DNA of 64,000 bases, taken from NCBI RefSeq assembly GCF_000720325.1, contig NZ_JOJM01000023.1, positions 41,778 through 105,777 on the forward strand. Reading direction: 5' to 3'. Under the pieces are notes generated by a model that had not been told where the DNA came from, searched no databases, and saw nothing but the letters and a program-made list of their open reading frames with translations. This DNA is from Streptomyces sp. NRRL B-1347 (GTDB lineage: Bacteria; Actinomycetota; Actinomycetes; Streptomycetales; Streptomycetaceae). Positions within the stretch are counted from its first letter, which is position 1; each line of letters opens with the position of its first letter. The translations under genes were made by a program, and so were the position numbers. Positions 25,771 to 33,463 of this stretch are shown here, in pieces.

Positions 25771-26452
25771 CCGGGGCGGTCAGCGGGACGGGCGCCGCGG
25801 CGCCCCCGCCCCGCCGCCCGCGCTCTCGGCCCGGCGCACGCCCCCTGCTCGCCCACCGCACGTGCCTGGTCACCGCGAGGCGCCCGGGGGCAGCGTCCGC
25901 TCGGCCCGGGCTGCCGCCCCGCCCGACACGCTGCCCGCACGCGGGCGCGTTCCGCTTGCGCCCCCGCCCCGGGCCCGGCCCGCCGCGCGTGTCGCATCTG
26001 CCCGGTCGCCGCGAGGCGTTGGCGGCAGCTTCCTCCGCTCGGTCCGGGCTGCCGCCCCGCCCGGGGCGCCGCCCGCACACGGGTGTATTCCACCCGCACG
26101 TGGATGGGTTGCGCCCCCGCCCTGCCGCCCGCGTTCCCCGGCCCACCTGGGCCTCGCCCCGCCCCGGGCCCGGTCCGCCGCGTGTGTCGGATCTGCCTGG
26201 TCGCCGCGAGGTGTTGGCGGCAGCTTCCTCCGCTCGGCCCGGGCTGCCGTTCCGTCCGGGGCGCTGCCCGCGCGCGGGTGCGTTCCGCCTGCGCCCCCGC
26301 CGCCCGCGTGCCCCGGTCCGTCCGCCTGGGCCCCTCGCCCCTGCCCCGCCTGGCCCCCGCCCCGCCCCCGGGGCCCCGTTCCGCTTGCGGGTCGTTCGGT
26401 GGTGGTTCAGACAATAGGGGGCAATCTGCCCGGCGACCGGCGGGAGACACCC
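25771..26452. other. 682-bp non-coding gap
   Basis: No convincing coding region. Reading frames are open on both strands only because of the extreme GC content: the products are Pro/Arg low-complexity, lack a ribosome site and do not resemble proteins. The gap holds the three degenerate repeats listed separately. Its last 60 bp (around GTTCAGACAATAGGGGGC) are less GC-rich and probably contain the promoter of the DUF6777 lipoprotein. Confidence 0.6.
25863..26305. repeat. Three degenerate direct repeats of about 115-125 bp
   Basis: A unit of the form (C/G)ATCTGCC(C/T)GGTCGCCGCGAG followed by GGCAGC, CCGCTCGG, CCGGGCTGCCG, GCTGCCCGC and GTTCCGCCTGCGCCCCCGCC occurs at about 25863-25965 (most diverged), 25989-26120 and 26186-26305. 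Copies 2 and 3 are also preceded by the same GGGCCCGG(C/T)CCGCCGCG. They differ by many substitutions, so they are old duplications, and they do not keep one reading frame. Confidence 0.65.
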
Positions 26453-27658
26453 GTGCGCGCAACGCTCCGCACCTACGCGACGACCTTCGCGATAGCCACG
26501 GCCCTGGCGGCCGCGGGCTGCTCCGGGGACGGCGACGACACCACCAAGGACACGGCCGACAGCGGGCGCGAGCTGTTCCTCCAGCCCGTCGCCGCCCAGG
26601 GCCCCGACCCGTTCACCGCGTCCACCGCCAGGGCCGCCGCGAGCCCCCCGCCCGTCACCCGTTCGCCGCAGCCCTCGCCCACCGGCTCGGCCTCGCCCAC
26701 CGACCAGGGCCTGCGCTCCCTCGCGGGCGGCACGCCCGGCCTCTACGGCGGCACGCACCGGATCGGCAGCTGCGACGTCGGCCAGCAGATCCGCTTCCTG
26801 ACCGCCGACTCCGCCAAGGCCGACGCCTTCGCCGAGGCATCGGGCATCGCGCGGAACGGCATCCCGGCGTATCTGCGCGGCCTCACCCCCGTCGTGCTGC
26901 GCGCCGACACCCGCGTCACCAACCACGGCTATCGCGAAGGCCACGCCACCGGCTACCAGTCCGTGCTCCAGGCGGGCACCGCCGTCCTCGTCGACGACCG
27001 CGGCCTGCCCCGGGTGCGCTGCGCCTGCGGCAACCCGTTGAAGCCGCCGGTCGCCTTCCGGCAGGCCCCGCGCCACAGCGGCAGCCCCTGGAGCGGCTAC
27101 CGGCCCACCCAGGTGATCGTCGTGACCCCGGCGCCCCGCCCGATCACCCACATCACGATCATCAACATCGTCAACAACACCTGGATCGAGCGGAAGACCG
27201 GCGACGAGGACGGCGGCGACGACCGCCCCGTACCGCCCCCGGACCCGACCCCCACCGATTCCACCGACCCCACCGATTCCACCGATTCCACCGATCCCAC
27301 CGACTCCACGGACCCGACCTCGCCCGACGAGACGACGCCCGACGAGACCACTCCGGACGAGACCAGCCAGGACCCCGACCCCGCCGGCTCGGACGGGAGC
27401 CTGGAGCCCGACGGCACCGACGAGGGCACCACCCCCGGCGAGGACACCACGTCCACCGACTGCCCCACGCCCGGCCTGCCGACCCCCGAGGACGCCCTCC
27501 CGCTCCCGCCCGGCTGCCCCTCGCCCACCGACCCCCTGGAGCCGGACACGGCACCGCCGCCCGGCCAGGACACCGGGCCCGGCGTCGGCCCCGAGACGGA
27601 GCCCGACGTACCGGGGCTTCCCGAAGGACCCACCGGCCCCGACTCCTTCCCCGGGTGA
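26453..27658 (+). CDS. DUF6777 domain lipoprotein with Asp/Thr/Pro-rich tail
   Basis: 401 residues. A lipoprotein signal (LRTYATTFAIATALAAAGCSG) places lipidated Cys at about residue 23. A conserved globular region (about 40-245) follows, with ELFLQPVAAQGPDPFT, GLYGGTHRIGSCDVGQQIRF, RVRCACGNPLKPP and ITHITIINIVNNTWIE; this is DUF6777, function unknown. Residues 250-401 are low-complexity TDSTDPTDS and DETTPDET repeats, probably a spacer through the cell wall. GTG 26453 has GGGAG 7 nt upstream. It stands alone between a repeat-filled gap and the SpoIIE phosphatase. Confidence 0.85.
   Translation: MRATLRTYATTFAIATALAAAGCSGDGDDTTKDTADSGRELFLQPVAAQGPDPFTASTARAAASPPPVTRSPQPSPTGSASPTDQGLRSLAGGTPGLYGGTHRIGSCDVGQQIRFLTADSAKADAFAEASGIARNGIPAYLRGLTPVVLRADTRVTNHGYREGHATGYQSVLQAGTAVLVDDRGLPRVRCACGNPLKPPVAFRQAPRHSGSPWSGYRPTQVIVVTPAPRPITHITIINIVNNTWIERKTGDEDGGDDRPVPPPDPTPTDSTDPTDSTDSTDPTDSTDPTSPDETTPDETTPDETSQDPDPAGSDGSLEPDGTDEGTTPGEDTTSTDCPTPGLPTPEDALPLPPGCPSPTDPLEPDTAPPPGQDTGPGVGPETEPDVPGLPEGPTGPDSFPG
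27244..27360 (+). repeat. Short tandem repeats coding for a Thr-Asp-Ser/Pro tail
   Basis: Repeats of CCGATTCCACCGAC-type 9-12 bp units and GACGAGACCAC(T/G) units inside the DUF6777 lipoprotein gene. They encode TDSTDP and PDETT repeats. Such stretches change length easily by slippage, so strains may differ here. Confidence 0.7.
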
Positions 27659-27743
27659 CCCGGCGATGACCCCCGAAGACCGCTCCCACCAGGGACGACG
27701 CCGTGCACATGCGGCCGTCCCCGGCTGCGCCTAGCGTGGGCCC

Positions 27744-29852
27744 ATGGACGCGGGCACGGAAGGTGTCGTGGCGGCCATGCGGCGCTGCTGCGGCGGCTCC
27801 GCATCCGCCGCCACCTGCTGTTTCCTCGCCAAGTACGGTCCCGGACTGGGCATGGGCAGCTTCGACTGGGACCTCGGCAGCCGGCAGCTGTTCATGGACG
27901 AGGAAGCGCTCGCCCTGTTCGACGTGAGCCCCGAGGAGTTCGACAACCGGCCCGAGAGCCTCGCCGGGCGTGTGCTGCCCGTCGAGGCCCACCGCCTGGA
28001 CAGCCAGGTCTCGCACGCCATGAAGGACGGCAGCCTCAACTACGGCGCGTACTTCCGCGTCCGCCGCCGCGACGGCACCCTGCGCTGGACCCACACCCAG
28101 GGCCACATCCTGCGCGACGCCACCGGCATCCCGCTGCGCATCGTCGGCATCGTGCGCGACGCCACGCGCGAGCTCAGCGACAGCACGGCCCACCGCGAAC
28201 ACGTCGAGGCCGAGGCGGACCGGCGCCGCCGCACGAGCATCGTGCAGAACACCACGGCGGCCCTCGCCCACGCCCGGACCGTCGCCGACGTCATCGACGT
28301 CCTCAAGGACAAGCACGGCCTGGCCAACCTCGGCGCGTCGAACATCGTCATGGGCCTCGTCGAGTCCGGGCGGATCCGCCTCGTCGCCGAGGGCCCTTCG
28401 GGCAGTTACGTGCCCGGCACCCGCGTCACCCGGGTCGACGAGCCGTACCCGATGAGCGAGACCGTGCGCACGCTCTCGCCGCGCTTCATCGAGTCGCCGG
28501 ACGACTTCGCGTCCTCGTACCCGATCCTGTGGCCGCACATCGAGCACCTGGGCATCACCGCGGCCGCCTATCTGCCGCTGATCGCACAGGCCCGGCCGAT
28601 CGGCGCGCTCGGCCTGCTCTACCAGGACAGGACCGGCTTCACCGAGGAGGAGCGCAACGTCATCGTGGCGCTCGGCAGCAGCATCGCGCAGAGCCTCCAG
28701 CGCGCCATGTTCTACGAACAGGAGAAGGACCTCGCGCAGGGCCTCCAGCAGGCCATGCTGCCGCGCACCATCCCCGGCGTGCCCGGCGCCGACATCGCCG
28801 TGCGCTACCGCAGCGCGGCGCTCGGCCGCGACGTCGGCGGCGACTGGTACGACGTCATCCCGCTGCCCGGCGGCCGCGTGGGCGCCGTCATCGGCGACGT
28901 ACAGGGCCACGACACGCACGCCGCCGCCGTCATGGGCCAGCTGCGCATCGTGCTGCGCGCGTACGCCGCCGAGGGCCACACCCCCGCCACCGTGGTGGCC
29001 CGCGCCTCCGGCTTCCTGCACGAGCTGGACACCGACCGCTTCGCCACCTGTCTGTACGCCGAGGCCGACCTGTCCACCGGCGTGGTCCAGCTGGTGCGCG
29101 CCGGGCACATCGACCCGCTGCGCCAGCTCACCGACGGCACCTGCCGCCGGGTCCCCGTCGACGGCGGCCTGCCGCTCGGCCTCTCCGCCGAGTTCGGGCG
29201 GCTCGACTACCCCGTCACGACCCTCGAACTCGACCCCGGGCAGACCCTGTTGCTCTACACCGACGGCCTCGTCGAGGAGCCGGGGGCCGACCTCGACGAC
29301 GGCAACCGCGCGCTCGCCGAACTGGTCAGCACCGGCCCGCGCGACCTGGAGCACCTCGCCGACCTGCTGTGCGGCCGCGTCGACGACGGCCGGGGCGACG
29401 ACGACGCGGCGCTGCTCCTGCTGCGCCGCGTCGCGGTGGACGCGCCGCGCTCCGGCGGACGGCTCCAGCAGCACGTCGCGCCCGGTGACCCCGAAGGGCT
29501 CGCGGAGGCCCGGCACATGATCCGCGCGGCCGTCCGCGCCTGGGGCGCGCGCGGCCGGGCCGACGAGATCGAGCTCGCCGCCGACGAGCTGATCACCAAC
29601 GCCCTCATGCACACCGACGGGCCCGCCATCGTCACCCTGCGCGTCGTCACCGGCGCCGACCGGCGGCTGCGCGTCGACGTCGAGGACTCCTCCAGCGCGC
29701 TGCCGCGGCTGCGCGAGGCGTCCGACGACGGCGTCTCGGGGCGCGGCCTGCTGCTCGTGGACCGGCTCGCGGACGTGTGGGGCGTGGACTCGCGGGGGAG
29801 CGGCAAGTGCGTGTGGTGCGAGTTCCTCGTCCCGGCGCGGGGCACGGCCTGA
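27744..29852 (+). CDS. PAS-GAF-SpoIIE phosphatase with C-terminal anti-sigma-type ATPase domain
   Basis: 702 residues. A PAS domain (about 35-140; GSFDWDLGSRQLFMDEEAL, RRRDGTLRWTHTQGHI), a GAF domain (about 160-320), a PP2C/SpoIIE Ser/Thr phosphatase (about 345-555; metal Asp in GRDVGGDWYDV and GDVQGHDTHAA, LLYTDGLVEE) and a HATPase_c_2 domain (about 570-695; AADELITNALMH, GRGLLLVDRLADVWG). It could dephosphorylate and phosphorylate an anti-anti-sigma factor, in response to a PAS or GAF ligand. Partners are not in the window. A TAGCGT hexamer ends 6 nt before ATG 27744, with no Shine-Dalgarno, suggesting a leaderless mRNA. The N-terminus has an unusual RRCCGG and CC cluster. Confidence 0.92.
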   Translation: MDAGTEGVVAAMRRCCGGSASAATCCFLAKYGPGLGMGSFDWDLGSRQLFMDEEALALFDVSPEEFDNRPESLAGRVLPVEAHRLDSQVSHAMKDGSLNYGAYFRVRRRDGTLRWTHTQGHILRDATGIPLRIVGIVRDATRELSDSTAHREHVEAEADRRRRTSIVQNTTAALAHARTVADVIDVLKDKHGLANLGASNIVMGLVESGRIRLVAEGPSGSYVPGTRVTRVDEPYPMSETVRTLSPRFIESPDDFASSYPILWPHIEHLGITAAAYLPLIAQARPIGALGLLYQDRTGFTEEERNVIVALGSSIAQSLQRAMFYEQEKDLAQGLQQAMLPRTIPGVPGADIAVRYRSAALGRDVGGDWYDVIPLPGGRVGAVIGDVQGHDTHAAAVMGQLRIVLRAYAAEGHTPATVVARASGFLHELDTDRFATCLYAEADLSTGVVQLVRAGHIDPLRQLTDGTCRRVPVDGGLPLGLSAEFGRLDYPVTTLELDPGQTLLLYTDGLVEEPGADLDDGNRALAELVSTGPRDLEHLADLLCGRVDDGRGDDDAALLLLRRVAVDAPRSGGRLQQHVAPGDPEGLAEARHMIRAAVRAWGARGRADEIELAADELITNALMHTDGPAIVTLRVVTGADRRLRVDVEDSSSALPRLREASDDGVSGRGLLLVDRLADVWGVDSRGSGKCVWCEFLVPARGTA

Positions 29853-29881
29853 CGGGCGTGAAGGAGATCACAGCGCCTGCC

Positions 29882-29908
29882 TGTCACGGTTTCCCGCTGC
29901 GGCGTGTC
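29882..29908 (+). promoter_or_regulatory. Candidate ECF41-type autoregulatory promoter
   Basis: TGTCACG (29882-29888) resembles the TGTCACA -35 motif of ECF41 sigma factors, and TGTC/CGTGTC at 29903-29908 resembles their CGTC -10, with a spacer of about 16 bp. It lies 57 bp upstream of a gene for a SnoaL-tailed ECF sigma factor of exactly that type. Most ECF41 sigma factors control such promoters. Confidence 0.5.
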
Positions 29909-29964
29909 TCGATGGGTGGTCAGCAAAGGAGCCGCGCCGCACGGCCGGTCAGGAGGGGAGCCGC

Positions 29965-30858
29965 ATGGCCGAGGACGCCTTCACCGCACACCGCCCGCTG
30001 CTGTTCACCATCGCCTACGAGATGCTGGGCAGCGCCGACGACGCCGAGGACGTGCTCCAGGAGAGCTATCTGCGCTGGCGCGCGGTCGACCCGGCGGACG
30101 TCGAGCACCCGCGCGCCTACCTGGTCCGCGTGGTGACCCGGCAGGCCCTCAACCACCTGCGCTCGGTGCGGGCGCGGCGCGAGGACTACGTCGGCCCGTG
30201 GTTGCCCGAGCCGATTCGCACCGCGCCCGAGGTGAGCGACGACGCGATCCTGGCCGAGTCGGTGTCGATGGCCATGATGCTGGTCCTGGAGACCCTGAAC
30301 CCCACCGAGCGCGCGGTGTTCGTGCTGCACGACGTGTTCGGCTACCCGCACGGCGAGATCGCCGCGTCGATCGGCAAGACCGAGGTCACCGTGCGGCAGA
30401 TCGCCCACCGCGCCCGCCGCCACGTGCACGCGCGGCGGCGCCGCTTCGAGCCCGGTTCCGCCGCGACCCGGGACGTCGTCCGGCGCTTCCTGCACGCGAC
30501 GGCCGGGGGCGCGGTCCAGCCGCTGATGGACGTGCTCGCGCCCGACGTCGTGGTGCTCTCCGACGGCGGCGGCAAGGTCTCCGCCGCCCGTCGCCCGATC
30601 ACCGGCCGCGAGGACGTCGCCCGGTTCGCCCTCGGCGTGGCCCGCGCGGGCACCGACACGACCAGCTTCGAGCACGCCACGTACAACGGCATGCCCGCGG
30701 CCCGGTTCGTCGTCGACGGCGCGCTCGACTGGCTCCTCGCCTTCGAGATCCACGACGGCCGGATCACCGGCCTGTACGGCGTGCGCAACCCCGACAAGCT
30801 GCACCGCGCCGAAACGGTGCGCGTCCTCGACAGGGGAGAGCGGACCGGCGCCGGGTGA
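29965..30858 (+). CDS. ECF RNA polymerase sigma factor with SnoaL-like C-terminal domain (SigJ/ECF41 type)
   Basis: 297 residues. Sigma region 2 (FTIAYEMLGSADDAEDVLQE, RAYLVRVVTRQALNHL) and region 4 (LNPTERAVFVLHDVFGYPHG and EVTVRQIAHRARRHV) occupy residues 5-165. A SnoaL/NTF2-like domain follows (about 170-280) with the ECF41 hallmark-like GGGKVSAARRPI and a terminal YGVRNPDKL, equivalent to the NPDKL motif that controls activity. No anti-sigma factor is needed in this group; the tail does that job. GGAGGGGAG lies a few nt before ATG 29965. The usual ECF41 oxidoreductase target gene is not adjacent. Confidence 0.93.
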   Translation: MAEDAFTAHRPLLFTIAYEMLGSADDAEDVLQESYLRWRAVDPADVEHPRAYLVRVVTRQALNHLRSVRARREDYVGPWLPEPIRTAPEVSDDAILAESVSMAMMLVLETLNPTERAVFVLHDVFGYPHGEIAASIGKTEVTVRQIAHRARRHVHARRRRFEPGSAATRDVVRRFLHATAGGAVQPLMDVLAPDVVVLSDGGGKVSAARRPITGREDVARFALGVARAGTDTTSFEHATYNGMPAARFVVDGALDWLLAFEIHDGRITGLYGVRNPDKLHRAETVRVLDRGERTGAG

Positions 30859-30933
30859 CCGGGCGCGGATGCAGCGCGCGCTCAGGGGCGTGAAGATGCT
30901 GGCAGGGGCGCACGGCGTGACGAGAGGTGAGCG

Positions 30934-31794
30934 ATGCCGGAACTGCCGGAGGTCGAGGCCCTGCGGGAGTTCCTCGACGCAGAGCTGACCGGGCACGAGA
31001 TCGTCCGCGTGCTGCCCGTCGCGGTGAGCGTCCTGAAGACGTACGACCCGCCGGTGACGGCGCTCGAAGGCCGGACCGTCACCGGTGTGGCCCGCTACGG
31101 CAAGTTCCTGTCCGTCGACGCGGACGGCCTGTGCCTGGTCACGCATCTGGCGCGGGCGGGCTGGCTGCGCTGGCAGGACCCGCTGCCCAGCGGCGTGCCC
31201 CGGCCCGGCAAGGGCCCGCTGGCGCTGCGCGTGGCCCTGGCGACCGGCGCGGGCTTCGACCTGACGGAGGCGGGCACGCAGAAGCGCCTCGCGGTGTACG
31301 TGACGGACGCGCCCGCCGCGCTCCCCGGCATCGCCCGGCTCGGCCCCGACCCGCTGGCAGCCGACTTCGGCGCGGACCGCCTGGCGGAGCTCCTCGCCGC
31401 CGAACCGCGGCAGCTCAAGGGCGCGCTGCGCGACCAGAGCCTGATCGCGGGCATCGGCAACGCCTACAGCGACGAGATCCTGCACGCGGCCCGCATGTCC
31501 CCCTTCAAGCGCGCCGACCGTCTCACCGCCGAGGAGACGAGCCGTCTGTACGCCGCCCTGCGCGCCACCCTCGGCGAGGCCCTGGCCCGCGCCCACGGCC
31601 TGGCCGCCGCCGGTCTGAAGGCGGAGAAGAAGTCGGGCCTGCGCGTCCACGGCCGCACCGGCGAGCCGTGCCCGGTCTGCGGCGACACCATCCGCGAGGT
31701 GTCCTTCGCGGACTCGTCCCTCCAGTACTGCCCGACGTGCCAGACGGGCGGCAAGCCCCTGGCCGACCGCCGCATGTCGCGGCTCCTGAAGTAG
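30934..31794 (+). CDS. Fpg/Nei family DNA glycosylase
   Basis: 286 residues. The N-terminal PELPEVE with catalytic Pro2 and Glu3, the beta-hairpin Lys in RYGKFLSV, the H2TH helix region GIGNAYSDEIL and a C-terminal zinc finger (CPVC and CPTC) are all present, so it is a bifunctional base-excision glycosylase/AP lyase. The finger reads FADSSLQYCPTC where Fpg/Nei enzymes normally have G-R-S/G-T before the third Cys; the catalytic Arg of the finger is replaced. Substrate range may therefore differ from MutM. GAGAGG lies upstream of ATG 30934. Single gene. Confidence 0.92.
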   Translation: MPELPEVEALREFLDAELTGHEIVRVLPVAVSVLKTYDPPVTALEGRTVTGVARYGKFLSVDADGLCLVTHLARAGWLRWQDPLPSGVPRPGKGPLALRVALATGAGFDLTEAGTQKRLAVYVTDAPAALPGIARLGPDPLAADFGADRLAELLAAEPRQLKGALRDQSLIAGIGNAYSDEILHAARMSPFKRADRLTAEETSRLYAALRATLGEALARAHGLAAAGLKAEKKSGLRVHGRTGEPCPVCGDTIREVSFADSSLQYCPTCQTGGKPLADRRMSRLLK

Positions 31795-31816
31795 CCCGGA
31801 GCGGCCCCGGGGGAGA

Positions 31817-31847
31817 GGCAACCCCGGTCCCCTGTGCCGGGGTTGCC
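31817..31847. terminator. Bidirectional terminator hairpin
   Basis: GGCAACCCCGG (31817-31827) pairs perfectly with CCGGGGTTGCC (31837-31847) around a 9-nt loop, between the convergent glycosylase and anti-sigma genes. Confidence 0.75.
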
Positions 31848-31852
31848 CCACG

Positions 31853-32476
31853 TCAGTGGGGGCGCAGGGTGAGCAGCCTGGCACCGCCCGCGGCCCGTAC
31901 CTCGAAGCGTGCGATGCGGTCCGGGCCGAGCCCCGTGCCGCCGTGCGTGGTGAGCGCCCGTCCGTGGCCCCGCCAGGTCGTCACGGTCTCCTCGCCGCCG
32001 TCGACCCCGACGGCGACGAGCTCGCAGACGCGCCGCCCCGCCGTGTCCCGCACCCGGAGGTCGACCGCGGTGCCCCAGGCGTACGCGCGTGCGGTGAGCA
32101 CGGCGGCCAGCTCGCCGCGCTCGTCGGTCGCGGCGGCGCGCAGCGGAGCGGGCCCTTCCGAGGTGAGCACGGCCGCGGCGGGGGCGGCGACGGCGAGTGC
32201 GAGAGCGGCCGCCGCGGCGCCGAGCCACCGCTTGCGCCGGACGCGCCGCGAGCGCGCGGCCTCGCCGAGGAGGCGGTCGAGCAGCAGCGGGCCGGGGGCG
32301 GGCGGCAGGGTGCGGCCGTGGGCGCGCAACATCCGCGCGGGCAGGGCGAGTTCGTCGACGATCGCCCGGCAGTGCGGGCAGTCCATGAGGTGGTCCTCGA
32401 AGCGGAACGCGTCCGCCCGGTCGAGGACGCCGAGCGCGTAGGCTCCGGCGTCGCGGTGCCGCTCCAGGGACCTCAT
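31853..32476 (-). CDS. Zinc-binding anti-sigma factor (transmembrane)
   Basis: 207 residues. The N-terminal domain (about 1-75) has the ZAS motif His-x3-Cys-x2-Cys (HLMDCPHC) within an AGAYALGVLDRADAFRFEDH context, then a membrane helix (WLGAAAAALALAVAAPAAAV, about 92-111) and an outer beta-domain of the RskA type ending GGARLLTLRPH. Such proteins hold an ECF sigma factor at the membrane. No sigma gene is adjacent, so it looks orphaned. AAGGAA lies 5 nt before ATG 32476. Confidence 0.88.
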   Translation of the reverse strand: MRSLERHRDAGAYALGVLDRADAFRFEDHLMDCPHCRAIVDELALPARMLRAHGRTLPPAPGPLLLDRLLGEAARSRRVRRKRWLGAAAAALALAVAAPAAAVLTSEGPAPLRAAATDERGELAAVLTARAYAWGTAVDLRVRDTAGRRVCELVAVGVDGGEETVTTWRGHGRALTTHGGTGLGPDRIARFEVRAAGGARLLTLRPH

Positions 32477-32636
32477 GGCGTTCCTTGTCGGTGGGGGTGC
32501 TCCGTGCCTGCCCTTCCGTACGGGAACGGCCACCGAATCACTCAACGGGCGGGGCGCCACCCCCGGCGCCGACCGCGCGCGGCGCGGCACCGGTGGCGGC
32601 CGTGAAGGGCCCCGCCGGCGCCGCGCCGCGCGGCGG

Positions 32637-33152
32637 TCAGAACAGCTGGATCGCCAAATGGCCGAGCGGCAGGCCCAGCTGCCACGCCGGGGTCCACACC
32701 TTCGGCACGTCGTCCTCGCCGGGCCCGGGGCCGCCGCCGGGCACCGCGTCCAGGTCCGGGGCGAGCAGCTCGGTCTCCTCCAGCCAGCGCCACGCGGCCT
32801 CGGCGAGCACCAGGTCGGGCGCGGGGCCGCGCGCGGCCATCGCGTCCGCCGTGCGCCCGTCCATGCGCTCGCGCACCCAGTCCTGCCACTCCTTGTCGTG
32901 GGCCGTCAGGGACAGCCACGTCTCCAGTTGCGAGACCACGCGGATGCCGGACAGCTCACCGCGCGTGTCCGACAGGAAGATCGTGAGCGCGAGCGCGTCG
33001 CGCCCCGCCCGGTACTCGAACGACGTCGGTGGCATCAGGTCACCCGTGCGCAGCAGTTCGTCCGCGATGTACTCGGCGTACAGCCACGCCATCGGCACCG
33101 TCAGCTCGTCTCCGCTGGGGCCTCCGGTGCCGCCCGTGCTCTCGTGCAGCAT
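32637..33152 (-). CDS. Hypothetical soluble protein, 171 residues
   Basis: No family recognised. It is acidic, rich in Trp and Leu, and mostly helical, with ELTVPMAWLYAEYIADELL, DALALTIFLSDTRGEL and WVRERMDGRTADAM. The C-terminal part has a Gly/Pro-rich loop and ends in GLPLGHLAIQLF. No signal peptide or membrane helix. Coding is supported by AAGGCGGAG upstream of ATG 33152 and by codon usage. It is upstream of the anti-sigma gene on the same strand with a 160-bp gap, so a link is uncertain. Confidence 0.75.
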   Translation of the reverse strand: MLHESTGGTGGPSGDELTVPMAWLYAEYIADELLRTGDLMPPTSFEYRAGRDALALTIFLSDTRGELSGIRVVSQLETWLSLTAHDKEWQDWVRERMDGRTADAMAARGPAPDLVLAEAAWRWLEETELLAPDLDAVPGGGPGPGEDDVPKVWTPAWQLGLPLGHLAIQLF

Positions 33153-33463
33153 CACGCTCCGCCTTCCTAGCTTTCCAGGCTCCGTGTGTGCGTCACCGGC
33201 TTCTGGCCCCCCAACCCGGAACACGGATGAGGCAAGACGATTACCCAACGGGGGTGCTGAGCAAGGCACTTTGCCGAGCCTTGACCATCCGTGCGGTTTC
33301 GTCGCAGGTCGGCGGCTCTGTGTTTTTCCGCTCAGATCACGCTGTGTTGAGGTCCGTTTCAGTGATACGGGCGGCATTGGTCCTTGACTGCTATCTGTCT
33401 TCCCTTCTGTATCTGTTTATCTGATTTCCCATCATATGTACCACCCTCATGGAAGACAGGCCG
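33153..33463. other. AT-richer 311-bp divergent gap
   Basis: Non-coding as far as I can see. The half nearer the CapA gene is clearly less GC-rich than the rest of the window (T-rich run from about 33380 to 33440). It holds CAAGGC/GCCTTG inverted repeats (33262-33267 and 33278-33283) and a TTGACT at 33384-33389 without a convincing -10 at standard spacing. It must contain the promoters of the 171-residue protein and the CapA-like lipoprotein. Confidence 0.5.

Noticed and set aside
25107..26462. Overlapping open frames on both strands in the gap after the ABC exporter
   Set aside because: Repeat-driven Pro/Arg sequence without starts, ribosome sites or conserved motifs; treated as non-coding repeats.
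33384..33415. TTGACT followed by TGTATC or TATCTG as promoter of the CapA-like gene
   Set aside because: Spacing of 18-20 bp gives no TANNNT -10; too weak to call.
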